Shown one piece after another: positions 36,112-44,633 of a stretch of 64,000 nucleotides of DNA (position 1 is the stretch's first letter; each line of letters starts with the position of its first letter). The notes beneath the pieces were generated by a model. The model was not told the origin of the DNA, ran no database searches, and was given only the letters and a program-made list of their open reading frames with translations. The position numbers and the translations under genes are program-made. The DNA comes from Rufibacter roseus (GTDB lineage Bacteria > Bacteroidota > Bacteroidia > Cytophagales > Hymenobacteraceae): contig NZ_LRML01000002.1 of NCBI RefSeq assembly GCF_001647285.1, positions 310,001 to 374,000 on the forward strand, read 5' to 3'.

Positions 36112-38328
36112 ATGTATTTTACTAGATTTTGTGCCTTAAAAAGCACGTTTATATTGCTGGGACTTCTGTTTCCTTTTATAGCCTCGGCACAAACTATTTC
36201 TGGCCGGGTACTGGACCAGAACAACTCCACTCCTCTTATTGGCGCTTCTGTGGTATGGCTAGGTACTAGCCAAGCCTCAAGCACCGATGCGAACGGCTTC
36301 TTTTCTTTTCCCGCCGCCCCTTCCGGCTCTACTGCTTTGGTGGTCAGTTACATTGGCTACAAAGCGGACACAGTGCAGGTACAGGGCCAGTCAAATCTGG
36401 TGGTTCGGCTGAAATCTGAGACTTCTCTGCAGGAAGTTACCGTAACTGGTGAACAAGACCGTTACTCAGCTCTCACCCCCACCAACTCGCAGGTCATTAC
36501 CTCCAAAGACTTGCTGAAATCTGCGTGCTGCAACTTAGCCGAGAGCTTTGAGACGAATGCCTCCGTAGAAGTGACCACTTCTGATGCGGCATCTGGTGCG
36601 CGGCAGATCCAAATGCTTGGCTTGGACGGAGCCTACACCCTCATGACCATTGAAAATGTGCCTGCCTTACGCGGCTTGGCCACTCCGTACCGGTTAAATT
36701 ACCTTTCTGGCACCTACATTGAAGCCATTGACATTATTAAGGGTACTGGCTCGGTGTTGAACGGTTACGAATCTATTTCGGGACAAGTGAATGTACGGTT
36801 GAAGGATCCAGAGAAAACCGACCGCCTGCACGTGAACCTGTACGGCAACAGTATGGCTAAGTGGGATGCCAACGTGAATACTTCGTTCAACCTGACCCCT
36901 AAGCTCAGTTCTGTTCTCATGCTGCACACCGACCAGCTCAGCAACCGCGTGGACAATAATGATGATGGTTTTCTGGATATTCCACTGGGCAAACACTACA
37001 ACGTGTTCAATAAGTGGAAGTACAACCCCGGCAAGCAGGTAATAGCCGAAATAGGCATTCAAGCTCTGCACGAAAGCCGCACCGGCGGACAGGCAAGCTT
37101 CCGCGCAGGCATGGAGCAGGTAGAGGGAAATCCTTACGGTATTGAGTCTGAAACCGACCGCTACAGTGCCTACTCCAAGACCTCTTATACGTTCAAAAAC
37201 AAACCTTACCAGAGCATTGGGCTGATTCTATCAGGTGCACACCATGATTTTGACTCTCATTACGGGCCAAGGGTATACAACGGCTTTCAGAACAGCGGTT
37301 TGACCAATCTTATTTTCCAGTCGGCGTTTGGCAATACCTCGCACACCTATAAGACTGGTTTGAGCTACCAACTGGAAGATTACCAAGAAGAGTTGGCTGG
37401 GCAGTTGTACACCAGAAAAGAGCGGGTTCCTGGGGCTTTTTTTGAATACATCTATCAAAACAGCACCAACCTTACCTTGGTAGGAGGCATTCGCGCCGAC
37501 CACCACAACCTGTTTGGCTGGGTGTACACGCCACGCTTTAACCTGAAGTACGATTTCACCCCGAACACCATTCTGCGTCTGGCGGCGGGCAAAGGCTTCA
37601 GGGTAGCCAATCCAATTGCCGAAAATGTCGCCTCATTGGTAAGTAACCGTGAATTTGTGTTGCAGAACAATTTACAGCCAGAGAAGGCTTGGAATCTGGG
37701 CGGTAGCTTCACCCAATATTTCACGTTAGGCGACCGCCAAGGCGCGTTTATTACCGATTACTACTACACATCCTTCCAGAACCAAGTTGTGCCGGATATG
37801 TACAGCAGCCCTTATCAGGTAATATTCACCAACTTAAATGGCCGCTCCTACTCCAAAAGTTTTCAGGCAGAGGTGCAGTACGAGTTGACGGAACTGTTGG
37901 ATGTAAAAGCCGCCTACAAGTACTTTGATGTGCGTACCACCTACAACGGTCAATTGCTGCAGCGTCCATTCATCCCAAATCACCGGGCGTTTCTTAACCT
38001 AGGCTTTGCGACTCCTTTTGACAAATGGCGGGCCGATGTCACCGCCCAATGGTACGGCCCCAGAACTGTTCCTAACATGGGCCAAGCCACAGACGGAATT
38101 ATCAGAACCCGAACTGTTAGCCCATATGCGGTGTTCAATGGGCAGATCACCCGTGCCTTTAAACTGTGGGAAGTTTATGCCGGCGTAGAGAACATGTTGA
38201 ACTACAAACAAAAAGACCCTATTATTGCCGCCGACCAGCCCTTCAGCCAAAACTTTGACGCTAGCATGGTATGGGCTCCAATCATGGGTAGGGTGATTTA
38301 CGCTGGTCTCCGGTTTACTATAAAATGA
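36112..38328 (+). CDS. TonB-dependent receptor, probably for a metal
   Basis: Outer-membrane receptor, 738 residues. Signal peptide to ASAQ, then a carboxypeptidase-regulatory-like domain (ISGRVLDQNNSTPLIGASV), then the plug (LQEVTVTGEQD, with the Cys pair SACCNLAESFETNASV near residue 142, and GLDGAYTLM), then a 22-strand-type barrel ending in Phe-rich strands (VIYAGLRFTIK). No SusD partner is present, which argues against glycan uptake. The neighbours, a Cys-rich small protein and a secreted HMA protein, suggest copper or another soft metal. Confidence 0.92.
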   Translation: MYFTRFCALKSTFILLGLLFPFIASAQTISGRVLDQNNSTPLIGASVVWLGTSQASSTDANGFFSFPAAPSGSTALVVSYIGYKADTVQVQGQSNLVVRLKSETSLQEVTVTGEQDRYSALTPTNSQVITSKDLLKSACCNLAESFETNASVEVTTSDAASGARQIQMLGLDGAYTLMTIENVPALRGLATPYRLNYLSGTYIEAIDIIKGTGSVLNGYESISGQVNVRLKDPEKTDRLHVNLYGNSMAKWDANVNTSFNLTPKLSSVLMLHTDQLSNRVDNNDDGFLDIPLGKHYNVFNKWKYNPGKQVIAEIGIQALHESRTGGQASFRAGMEQVEGNPYGIESETDRYSAYSKTSYTFKNKPYQSIGLILSGAHHDFDSHYGPRVYNGFQNSGLTNLIFQSAFGNTSHTYKTGLSYQLEDYQEELAGQLYTRKERVPGAFFEYIYQNSTNLTLVGGIRADHHNLFGWVYTPRFNLKYDFTPNTILRLAAGKGFRVANPIAENVASLVSNREFVLQNNLQPEKAWNLGGSFTQYFTLGDRQGAFITDYYYTSFQNQVVPDMYSSPYQVIFTNLNGRSYSKSFQAEVQYELTELLDVKAAYKYFDVRTTYNGQLLQRPFIPNHRAFLNLGFATPFDKWRADVTAQWYGPRTVPNMGQATDGIIRTRTVSPYAVFNGQITRAFKLWEVYAGVENMLNYKQKDPIIAADQPFSQNFDASMVWAPIMGRVIYAGLRFTIK

Positions 38329-38343
38329 TTGCTTCTTAATTGC

Positions 38344-38427
38344 TGATTGTTTGTTGTTGATTGTTCGTCTCCTTATTTATTCTTTTAGGTTGACTCATTC
38401 ATAATAACAATCAACAACTAACAATCA
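38344..38427. repeat. inverted repeat with 22-bp arms next to Pal40
   Basis: TGATTGTTTGTTGTTGATTG-TT (38344-38365) is mirrored at 38406-38427 with one mismatch, around a 40-base spacer. A Pal40 copy begins at the very next base. It lies between the receptor gene and the HMA gene. Confidence 0.7.
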
Positions 38428-38467
38428 ATAAAAATTGGCTTGATTTTGGTAAAACAGCCTGAAAACG
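38428..38467. repeat. Pal40 copy, left arm decayed
   Basis: The right half GTAAAACAGCCTGAAAACG and the TTGGCTTGATTTTG centre are recognisable. It directly abuts the 22-bp-arm inverted repeat. Confidence 0.55.
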
Positions 38468-38518
38468 AACTTTAGAAAAATTCACAACTCTTAACTTCAA
38501 ACTCTTAACTTTTAAAAA

Positions 38519-38872
38519 ATGAAAACCTTAAAAGCTTTCACTCTTTCCTTACTTATGGTGTGCCTATCTACTTTTTCTTTCGCCCAGAGTGGCAAGAATG
38601 GTGAAGTGGTGAAATTTAAAACTTCTGCCGTTTGCGGCATGTGCAAAGCCACCCTTGAGAAAGGCATGGCCTATGAAAAAGGTGTGAGCAAAGCAACCCT
38701 TGATGAAAACACCAAAGTGCTCACCATACAGTACAACGGCACCAAAACCGATGTTGCCAAACTGAGAAAAGCCGTGAATGATTTAGGTTATGACGCTGAT
38801 GACTCACCAGCCACTAAAAGAGCCTATGACCGTTTGGATGACTGCTGCAAGAAAGAAGCTGGCATTCACTAA
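38519..38872 (+). CDS. secreted heavy-metal-associated (HMA) domain protein
   Basis: Protein of 117 residues with a signal peptide (MKTLKAFTLSLLMVCLSTFS, cleavage after FAQ) and one HMA ferredoxin-like fold. The usual metal loop MxCxxC is changed to VCGMCK, and the C-terminus adds DDCCKKE. It is expected in the periplasm or outer membrane lumen, handing a soft metal such as Cu(I) to or from the receptor encoded upstream. Metal identity is inference. A strong terminator follows 23 bases after the stop. Confidence 0.88.
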   Translation: MKTLKAFTLSLLMVCLSTFSFAQSGKNGEVVKFKTSAVCGMCKATLEKGMAYEKGVSKATLDENTKVLTIQYNGTKTDVAKLRKAVNDLGYDADDSPATKRAYDRLDDCCKKEAGIH

Positions 38873-38894
38873 TAGCCGCTGGTTTATTAGAGCA

Positions 38895-38929
38895 AGAAGA
38901 AGGCTGCCCCATCGGGGCAGCCTTCTTCT
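38895..38929 (+). terminator. terminator after the HMA gene
   Basis: AGAAGAAGGCTGCCCC and GGGGCAGCCTTCTTCT form a 16-bp perfect stem with a 3-base loop (ATC), followed by TTTT. It also faces the convergent crtW gene. Confidence 0.88.
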
Positions 38930-38965
38930 TTTGGCCTTTATTCTCTAAAAGTAGCCCCAAAACAG
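38926..38965. repeat. Pal40 copy fused to the HMA terminator
   Basis: TTCTTTTGGCCTTTATTCTC followed by TAAAAGTAGCCCCAAAACAG; its left arm overlaps the terminator's T-tract by four bases. It ends four bases before the crtW stop codon. Confidence 0.65.
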
Positions 38966-38968
38966 CTT

Positions 38969-39673
38969 TTACCTCCCCTTCTCTAGCCGGTCTTTCTCCT
39001 GATAAAGTTTCCACCAAGGCAAATACGGCTTGTCGTGGTGCTCATAATGATACCCAAAAAAGTAGCAGCTTAGAAAAGCCCACAGGTGGTTACGGCCTTG
39101 GGTGCCGGATTTGTGCGGATTGTCTGGGGCATGCTCTCCGCGGTGCGGCAGGTACGTTCCGAAGTAGAACAGCTGAAACGTAGCCAATACGGCTGGCAGC
39201 ATCCAGAACAGAACAATGTTCTCAACCGGAAACCAAAGTTGCAGCAAATGAAAAGTGCCGGCCATGAGCAGAACCTGCACTACGGTTATGTATTGCCTGG
39301 CAAAGCTCAGAAACCAGAGAAAGAAGTTGCCGCCGTGGTAATCTGGATCTTGGTCAGTGGCTACGTGGCGGTGGTGCAAGTGGTGTTTTGGGTAAAGGCG
39401 GCCGTAGTAGTTGTAGGCAAATAAGCCAGCAGTAATAGTACCCACTACTGTATTCAGCTTTTTGTTTCCGGGGGCTACCACGCCGTGCATGGCGTCATGG
39501 GCGGTAATGAAAAGGCCGGTGTACAAGTGCGTCATCAAGAGCACCGCCAGATAAGTAAAGGGGGATGTAAAATCTATAGGCCAGTGCAGCAAAAACCAAA
39601 GGCAACCACTCCAAGCCAGCAAAATGACGAGGGCAATGATGATTCCGGCGTATTTTTGGAAAATCGGCTTCAA
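38969..39673 (-). CDS. crtW: beta-carotene ketolase
   Basis: Membrane di-iron oxygenase of the fatty-acid-desaturase/CrtW group, 234 residues, placing keto groups on the beta-ionone rings. Histidine boxes are TAHDAMHG, HHLHHRHV and FGYHYEHH; the CrtW-like spans FGTYLPHR and PWWKLYQEK support ketolase over desaturase. With CrtZ it would give astaxanthin-type xanthophylls. It is not in the crt operon but one gap away from it on the same strand. A degenerate Pal40-like sequence overlaps its first codons (39639-39678), too weak to list separately. Confidence 0.88.
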   Translation of the reverse strand: MKPIFQKYAGIIIALVILLAWSGCLWFLLHWPIDFTSPFTYLAVLLMTHLYTGLFITAHDAMHGVVAPGNKKLNTVVGTITAGLFAYNYYGRLYPKHHLHHRHVATDQDPDYHGGNFFLWFLSFARQYITVVQVLLMAGTFHLLQLWFPVENIVLFWMLPAVLATFQLFYFGTYLPHRGEHAPDNPHKSGTQGRNHLWAFLSCYFFGYHYEHHDKPYLPWWKLYQEKDRLEKGR

Positions 39674-39712
39674 AACAGGTTTTACTTATAACGTCTCAAT
39701 CTCTACACCTCT

Positions 39713-40066
39713 GCCGCAAGTTTTCAACTTGTGGCTTCCTTGGCGGAAGTTTTCAACTTCCGTGGCTATTGCCTTAGATATACGCAAGTTACAAACTTGC
39801 GCCAAAGTAGCTCCAAGTTGAAGCTGGTGCTGCGGTTTGAGTCCTACTCTCTACAAAAGTTGCTGTCCGTTGCTGTTTGGAGTCTTCCGCAGGGTGACTC
39901 CAAACTTTATTATAAATGGAAGTCTCCGACTTCCTGGCAGCCACCGAGCAAAAACCATTGCCATTTATTTATTTTCGTTTCAAAGAAACTGAATACCACC
40001 TTGGCCGGAACAGAGTTCCTCCTGATTCATCACAAGTTTGGAGTCATCCTTCGGAAGACTCCAAAC
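39713..40066. repeat. array of six hairpins in two sequence families
   Basis: Hairpins: GCCGCAAGTT/AACTTGTGGC (39713-39735), CGGAAGTT/AACTTCCG (39744-39762), CGCAAGTT/AACTTGCG (39783-39801), GTTTGGAGTC/GACTCCAAAC (39875-39905), GGAAGTC/GACTTCC (39918-39934) and GTTTGGAGTC/GACTCCAAAC (40036-40066). Three share the AAGTT/AACTT stem base with 3-base loops; the fourth and sixth have identical 10-bp stems with 11-base loops that differ. Confidence 0.8.
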
Positions 40067-40104
40067 AGCTGCCCCCCTCAATTCAGTCCACAAATTCCAG
40101 CAAT

Positions 40105-40144
40105 CTCATTTTCAGCCTACTTTTATTAAACTAGCCAAAAATAG
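40105..40144. repeat. Pal40 copy after ispH
   Basis: CTCATTTTCAGCCTACTTTT followed by ATTAAACTAGCCAAAAATAG. Moderately degenerate, 40 bases downstream of the ispH stop. Confidence 0.5.
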
Positions 40145-40184
40145 AAATTCCACATTTCTCCTATCATGTTACATGATACCAAAA

Positions 40185-41030
40185 CTAAAACCCCAGCAAA
40201 GCCTCACGCACTTCTTCCATGAGCCACATAGGCGTGGAGGTGGCGCCGCAGATGCCAATAGTCTCCCCTTCCGTAAACCACTCGGGCTGAAGCTCTTCTA
40301 CTTTAGATACAAAAAAAGTGTTAGGGTTAGTGTCTTTGCATACCTGGTACAGCACCTTACCGTTCGATGATTTGGTGCCTGAAACAAACACCACCTTGTC
40401 AAACTTCTGGGCGAACAGGCGGAGCTCTTTGTCACGGTTAGAGACTTGGCGGCAGATAGTGTCATTGGCGTTCACAGCGTGTCCTCTGCTCTCTAATTCG
40501 CTTTTTATGCGGTAAAAGTTGTTGGTGCTCTTAGTAGTTTGACTGTAGAGCGTGATGTTCTGGGGAAGTTCGTGCCGGAGCAATTCATCAAGGTTTTCAA
40601 AAACCACAGCTTCATTATTCGTCTGGCCCAACAAGCCTAATACCTCGGCATGGCCGTGCTTGCCATATATAAAAATCTGCTCCTGTTTATCAAAAGAAGT
40701 TTTAATGCGGTTCTGGAGTTTTAGAACTACGGGGCAAGAAGCATCTACTAAGGTGAGGTTATTTTCTAAGGCCGTTTGATAAGTAGATGGAGGCTCGCCG
40801 TGGGCTCTGATTAAAACAGCTTCGTTCTGTAGAGTTTTAAGCGTTTCATAGTTAATGATGCGGAGACCTTTGTTCTGCAAGCGCTCCACCTCTTCGTCGT
40901 TGTGTACAATATCTCCAAGGCAATACAAATACCCTTGCTCTTCCAGCAGGTCCTCGGCCATTTGTATGGCGTAAATAACCCCGAAGCAGAAGCCAGAGTT
41001 TGAATCGATATGTACCAGCAGTTGACGCAT
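40185..41030 (-). CDS. ispH: 4-hydroxy-3-methylbut-2-enyl diphosphate reductase
   Basis: Last enzyme of the MEP isoprenoid pathway, 281 residues, a [4Fe-4S] protein that makes IPP and DMAPP. Cluster Cys are in NSGFCFGVIYA, VDASCPVVLKL and IGICGATSTPMW; RAHGEPPS and TKSSNGK are further family segments. It is the last gene of the crtI-crtB-orf-crtY-ispH operon, five bases after crtY, so isoprenoid precursor supply is tied to carotenoid synthesis. Confidence 0.96.
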   Translation of the reverse strand: MRQLLVHIDSNSGFCFGVIYAIQMAEDLLEEQGYLYCLGDIVHNDEEVERLQNKGLRIINYETLKTLQNEAVLIRAHGEPPSTYQTALENNLTLVDASCPVVLKLQNRIKTSFDKQEQIFIYGKHGHAEVLGLLGQTNNEAVVFENLDELLRHELPQNITLYSQTTKSTNNFYRIKSELESRGHAVNANDTICRQVSNRDKELRLFAQKFDKVVFVSGTKSSNGKVLYQVCKDTNPNTFFVSKVEELQPEWFTEGETIGICGATSTPMWLMEEVREALLGF

Positions 41031-41035
41031 GTTAC

Positions 41036-41743
41036 TTAAACAAAATTTGGCGCAGGTTTGTTTGCCGTAACTCCCGCTATTTGCTTTAAATTTTCATAAA
41101 AGAAAATGGTCATCAGCAGCAGAAGGAGCGAATACATGGTGTCTTCGGCCGGAATAGTGCCAATGCGCAGGCCAACATTGTGGTCATTGTTATACCACAC
41201 CACTGGCAGGGCCGTTAGTACTCCGTTCACTAGCAGAAAGGGCACCAAATGCACCAGGTACGCCAGATAAAAACGGCCGAGGTTCCAATAGCCAAATCGC
41301 CAGAGATACAGCAAGAGCAACACCGGCACCAGCAAACAGGTGAGCATGGTGTACCAGCGCCCCCAAAAGACCACGGCCACCGCCAGATTCCCGAGGATGA
41401 GCAACCAGGTAATGACTGGGGCAGCAGGCTGAAGCCATTCGCGCTTTACGTACGTATTCAGGCATTCATAAATAAACATGCAGGCATAAGGCACCGTCAC
41501 GAAAAAAAGAACTTCCTCCAGAGGCATTTCGCCAAGGTAAAAGCCTATCAGATAGTCGGGGTTAAAGCCCCAAATGCCGTAGTGAGTAAAATACTGGTCC
41601 CAGATAACAAACAGCAGACCAGTAATGGCCATGGCAGGAAACAAGTAGCGCCAGTTGGTATAAAAGTGGACGCGCCGGTCAAAAGATAAGACCAACGGAA
41701 AAAAGATGGTGAACAGGTTCAGGTATAGGTACAAATTGTTCAT
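41036..41743 (-). CDS. crtY: lycopene beta-cyclase, fused CrtYc-CrtYd type
   Basis: Integral membrane protein, 235 residues, with two lycopene-cyclase repeats of the heterodimeric/fungal type joined in one chain. Each carries the short acidic PxE(E) motif: MPLEEVLFF (~77) and IPAEDTMYS (~205). About seven hydrophobic helices. It cyclises lycopene to beta-carotene. Overlaps the preceding small gene by four bases. Confidence 0.9.
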   Translation of the reverse strand: MNNLYLYLNLFTIFFPLVLSFDRRVHFYTNWRYLFPAMAITGLLFVIWDQYFTHYGIWGFNPDYLIGFYLGEMPLEEVLFFVTVPYACMFIYECLNTYVKREWLQPAAPVITWLLILGNLAVAVVFWGRWYTMLTCLLVPVLLLLYLWRFGYWNLGRFYLAYLVHLVPFLLVNGVLTALPVVWYNNDHNVGLRIGTIPAEDTMYSLLLLLMTIFFYENLKQIAGVTANKPAPNFV

Positions 41744-42270
41744 AGTTTCAGGTTTTCCACCTGTCGGCGCTCCTCTCCGGTCACTAAGTCTTTCCGGAGC
41801 AGGAAGTCCTTCATTATTTTCACTGATTCATTGGGTATACCAGACTTGGGGTGTTTCAGCAAAGCGGCCATGAATACTTTTTTGTCCTCTTCCAAATTGC
41901 TGCTCATGTTTAGGTACCGTGGAATATAGTTTTCTATTGAAAACCGCAGAAAACGAACTTCAGCGTTATTGGGGTTCAATTGAACCGCTTCATCAAAAAT
42001 ACTGGCGGAGGCGCGCAGGTATTTTATTTTAGAATAAGGGCTCCAGACATGTTTGGCCATAATGGCGTTAGAAACCGCCTTATACCCTACCGTTACCGGG
42101 TTCTTGCCCTTGTACTTTTGCATCAGCTCATGAAACTCCTCGGCTATGTCTTCGTCTTTGGCAGCGGTTTGGTAGTAGTTCACCAAAGCAGTATGGGCGT
42201 ATGGGTCTTTTGCCTGCCCTATTGGGGCAATGAACAAAAATATAGAGAGGAGAAACGAATTCAGGTACAT
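41740..42270 (-). CDS. conserved secreted protein of the crt operon, unknown function
   Basis: Protein of 176 residues with an N-terminal signal peptide (MYLNSFLLSIFLFIAPIGQA) and a helical body with TPR-like spacing (SASIFDEAVQLNPNNAEVRF). It has no catalytic motif that I recognise. It overlaps crtY by four bases and crtB by one, so it is translated with them. Similar small proteins occur at this place in other Bacteroidota crt clusters, as far as I recall; this is not proof of a pigment role. Confidence 0.75.
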   Translation of the reverse strand: MYLNSFLLSIFLFIAPIGQAKDPYAHTALVNYYQTAAKDEDIAEEFHELMQKYKGKNPVTVGYKAVSNAIMAKHVWSPYSKIKYLRASASIFDEAVQLNPNNAEVRFLRFSIENYIPRYLNMSSNLEEDKKVFMAALLKHPKSGIPNESVKIMKDFLLRKDLVTGEERRQVENLKL

Positions 42271-43124
42271 TAAATAGAATTAAGCTGGTACTTTATATAC
42301 GAGCCTACCAGTAGGGCAAGTTTCGTATTATCAGGCACTCTTACGCGTTCTTCCAAAATATGGGCGGCTGGCAGCTGCTTTATTTTTTTAAAAAGCTTCA
42401 GGTAATATATGTACGCCAAGTACACGCCTAGCCGTGCTCCACGTGGCAAATTTAAAATGCCTTGGTAAGCCTTATCGAAGTCCTGCTGAATTTCAGCCTC
42501 TATTTCTTCTTTGTCTTGGTTGCAAAAAGAGAGGTAATCTACTTTTGGGAAATACACTCTGCCCCTATCATGGTAATCGCTCCGGATGTCCCTCAGAAAA
42601 TTCACTTTCTGAAAAGCCGCTCCCAAAGCGCAGGCTCCTTCTTTAAGGCGGTCAAACATAGCACCATCACCTTCGCAAAACACGCGCAGGCACATCAGGC
42701 CAACCACTTCGGCTGAGCCATAGATATACTCTTTGTATAGGTCACAGTCATAGAGATGGTCATCTAAATCCATGGCCATGCTGTTCAGGAAGGCATCTAT
42801 AAAAGAGCGGTCAATCTGGTATTGGTGCACCACCATCTGGAATGCGTGCAACACTGGGTTCAGACTAATTCTCTCCTCCAGAGCCTGATAGGTCTCCTGC
42901 CGGAACCGATTTAGCAAACTGGCTTTGTCATGCTCGTGAAAGGTGTCTACAATTTCATCAGCAAATCTTACGAAACCATAGATAGCGTATATAGGGTCAT
43001 GAAAGCGCGGGTGCAGGGTTTTGATGCCCAAGGTAAAAGAGGTGCTGTAGCGCTGCGTGATAAGCTTGCTACACTCCAGCGTAGTGGCATCAAAAAGGTT
43101 CATGTGCGACAGCATCTTCATCAT
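42270..43124 (-). CDS. crtB: phytoene synthase
   Basis: Squalene/phytoene synthase family, 284 residues, condensing two GGPP to phytoene. YAIYGFVRFADEIVDTF carries the first Asp-rich site (DEIVD), and LGAAFQKVNFLRDIRSDYHDRGR the second (RDIRSD) with the GRVYFP segment. Directly abuts crtI. Squalene synthase is excluded by the neighbours rather than by a single residue. Confidence 0.95.
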   Translation of the reverse strand: MMKMLSHMNLFDATTLECSKLITQRYSTSFTLGIKTLHPRFHDPIYAIYGFVRFADEIVDTFHEHDKASLLNRFRQETYQALEERISLNPVLHAFQMVVHQYQIDRSFIDAFLNSMAMDLDDHLYDCDLYKEYIYGSAEVVGLMCLRVFCEGDGAMFDRLKEGACALGAAFQKVNFLRDIRSDYHDRGRVYFPKVDYLSFCNQDKEEIEAEIQQDFDKAYQGILNLPRGARLGVYLAYIYYLKLFKKIKQLPAAHILEERVRVPDNTKLALLVGSYIKYQLNSI

Positions 43125-44633
43125 TTAAACGGCTAACGTTTTTTCCTGCGGAGCGAATTCTTTCAGTACTTCCTGGGCCACCACCTGACCAGAAATAAGC
43201 GAAGGTGGGACTCCTGGGCCCGGCACAGTCAGCTGACCCGTGTAAAACAGGTTTTTTACTTTTTTACTTTTTAAGCTGGGCTTCAACACCGCCGTCTGCA
43301 GCAGGGTATTAGCCAACCCGTAGGCATTGCCCTTGAACGCGTGGTAATCTTTAATAAAGTCTTGGTGCGCGTACGTTCTCTTATAAATTACGTGCGGGCG
43401 TATTTGCTGCTTCGTCAACTTCTCTAGCCGCGCCATCACCAACTGGTAATAATGCTCTCTTATGGTTTCAGTGTCTTCTAAATCAGGGGCCACCGGAATA
43501 AGGACAAACAAGTTTTCTTTCCCTTCTGGGGCAACGCTTGGGTCAGTCATAGAGGGCACAGAAACATAGAACAGCGGCTTTTTCGGCCAGGCTGGATTGG
43601 TATATATCTCCTCAGCGTGCGGCCCGAAATCCTCGTCGAAAAAAAGATTATGGTGCTGCAGCCCGTGTAGTTTTTTATTTATACCCAGATAAAATATAAG
43701 CGACGATGGTGCCATCACGCGCTCGTTCCAGTATTTATCTGAATAACTACGGTAAGCAGGCGGCAACAGTTTGGTTTCCAGATGATGGTAGTCGGCTCCG
43801 CCAATGACCACATCAGTATCGTATGCCCCTTTGGAAGTAATAACTTTAGAGATGGAGCCACCGCTGAATTCAAGATTTCGCACCTCCTCCCCTAGTTTGA
43901 GAACGACCCCTTGCTCCTGTGCCAACTGCACCATGCCCTCCACTATTTTGTGCATGCCGCCCATTGGGTACCAGGTACCCAGAGCCATATCAGCATAGTT
44001 CATAAGGCTGTAAAGGGCAGGGGTATTTTCTGCCAGAGCCCCCAGAAACAGCACCGGAAACTCCATGAGCTGAATCAGTTTAGGGTGCTTGAAGAACTTT
44101 CGAACGTGCTTGTGCATACTCTGAAACACATCCAGCTTCAGCACGCCCACCAGTAGTTTAAGGTCAATGAATTCAGTGAGGGAGCGGCTGGGTTTATAAA
44201 CCAATTGGTTGATGCCTACCTCATATTTATAGGCAGCCTGCTTTAGAAACTCCCGCAGCTTTTGCCCTGAACCCGGCTCCAATGATTCAAACATCTCTTC
44301 CAAGTCTTTCATCTGAGCAGGCACTTCCATGATATCGCCTTCTCCAAAGAGCACCTGGTAAGAAGGGTCCAGCCGGACCAGCTCATAATAGTCAGAGACG
44401 TTTTTGCCGAATTTTTGGAAAAACAGCTCAAAAACGTCTGGCATCCAGTACCAGCTCGGTCCCATGTCAAAAGTAAATCCTTCGGCCTGAAAAACTCTGG
44501 CCCTGCCACCTGGCACTTCATTTTTCTCGAGACAAGTAACCGCATATCCAGCTTGGGCTAAACTAGCCGCCGCCGACAAACCCGCAAATCCCGCTCCTAT
44601 TACTATTACTTTCTTCTTGGGCGAATCTGACAT
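43125..44633 (-). CDS. crtI: phytoene desaturase
   Basis: FAD-dependent CrtI, 502 residues, making lycopene by desaturating phytoene. VIGAGFAGLSAAASLAQAG is the dinucleotide site, GPSWYWMPDVFE a CrtI hallmark, and FYTGQLTVPGPGVPPSLISG the C-terminal signature. First gene of the crt operon. A Pal40-like palindrome overlaps the conserved segment VFELFFQKFGKN; since these residues fit the family it is not an insertion. Confidence 0.96.
   Translation of the reverse strand: MSDSPKKKVIVIGAGFAGLSAAASLAQAGYAVTCLEKNEVPGGRARVFQAEGFTFDMGPSWYWMPDVFELFFQKFGKNVSDYYELVRLDPSYQVLFGEGDIMEVPAQMKDLEEMFESLEPGSGQKLREFLKQAAYKYEVGINQLVYKPSRSLTEFIDLKLLVGVLKLDVFQSMHKHVRKFFKHPKLIQLMEFPVLFLGALAENTPALYSLMNYADMALGTWYPMGGMHKIVEGMVQLAQEQGVVLKLGEEVRNLEFSGGSISKVITSKGAYDTDVVIGGADYHHLETKLLPPAYRSYSDKYWNERVMAPSSLIFYLGINKKLHGLQHHNLFFDEDFGPHAEEIYTNPAWPKKPLFYVSVPSMTDPSVAPEGKENLFVLIPVAPDLEDTETIREHYYQLVMARLEKLTKQQIRPHVIYKRTYAHQDFIKDYHAFKGNAYGLANTLLQTAVLKPSLKSKKVKNLFYTGQLTVPGPGVPPSLISGQVVAQEVLKEFAPQEKTLAV
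44398..44437. repeat. Pal40-like palindrome inside crtI
   Basis: ACGTTTTTGCCGAATTTTTG followed by GAAAAACAGCTCAAAAACGT; with one more pair the outer stem is AGACGTTTTTG/CAAAAACGTCT. It encodes residues conserved in CrtI, so codon choice or chance, not insertion, should explain it. Confidence 0.4.

Larger units (their letters stand above)
39674..40184. other. intergenic region with hairpin array
   Basis: Gap of 511 bases between crtW and ispH. It contains six hairpins (39713-40066), a Pal40 copy (40105-40144) and a short palindrome TATCATG-TTA-CATGATA (40162-40178) just after the ispH stop, which may help end the crt operon. Overlapping short open frames here have no protein features. Confidence 0.75.

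Noticed and set aside
39639-39678. Pal40-like sequence over the crtW start codon
   Set aside because: Only the right arm is clear; the rest encodes plausible N-terminal residues of CrtW.
39731-40129. Overlapping rightward frames in the crtW-ispH gap
   Set aside because: They run through the hairpin array, have no family features and would be coded by repeat sequence.
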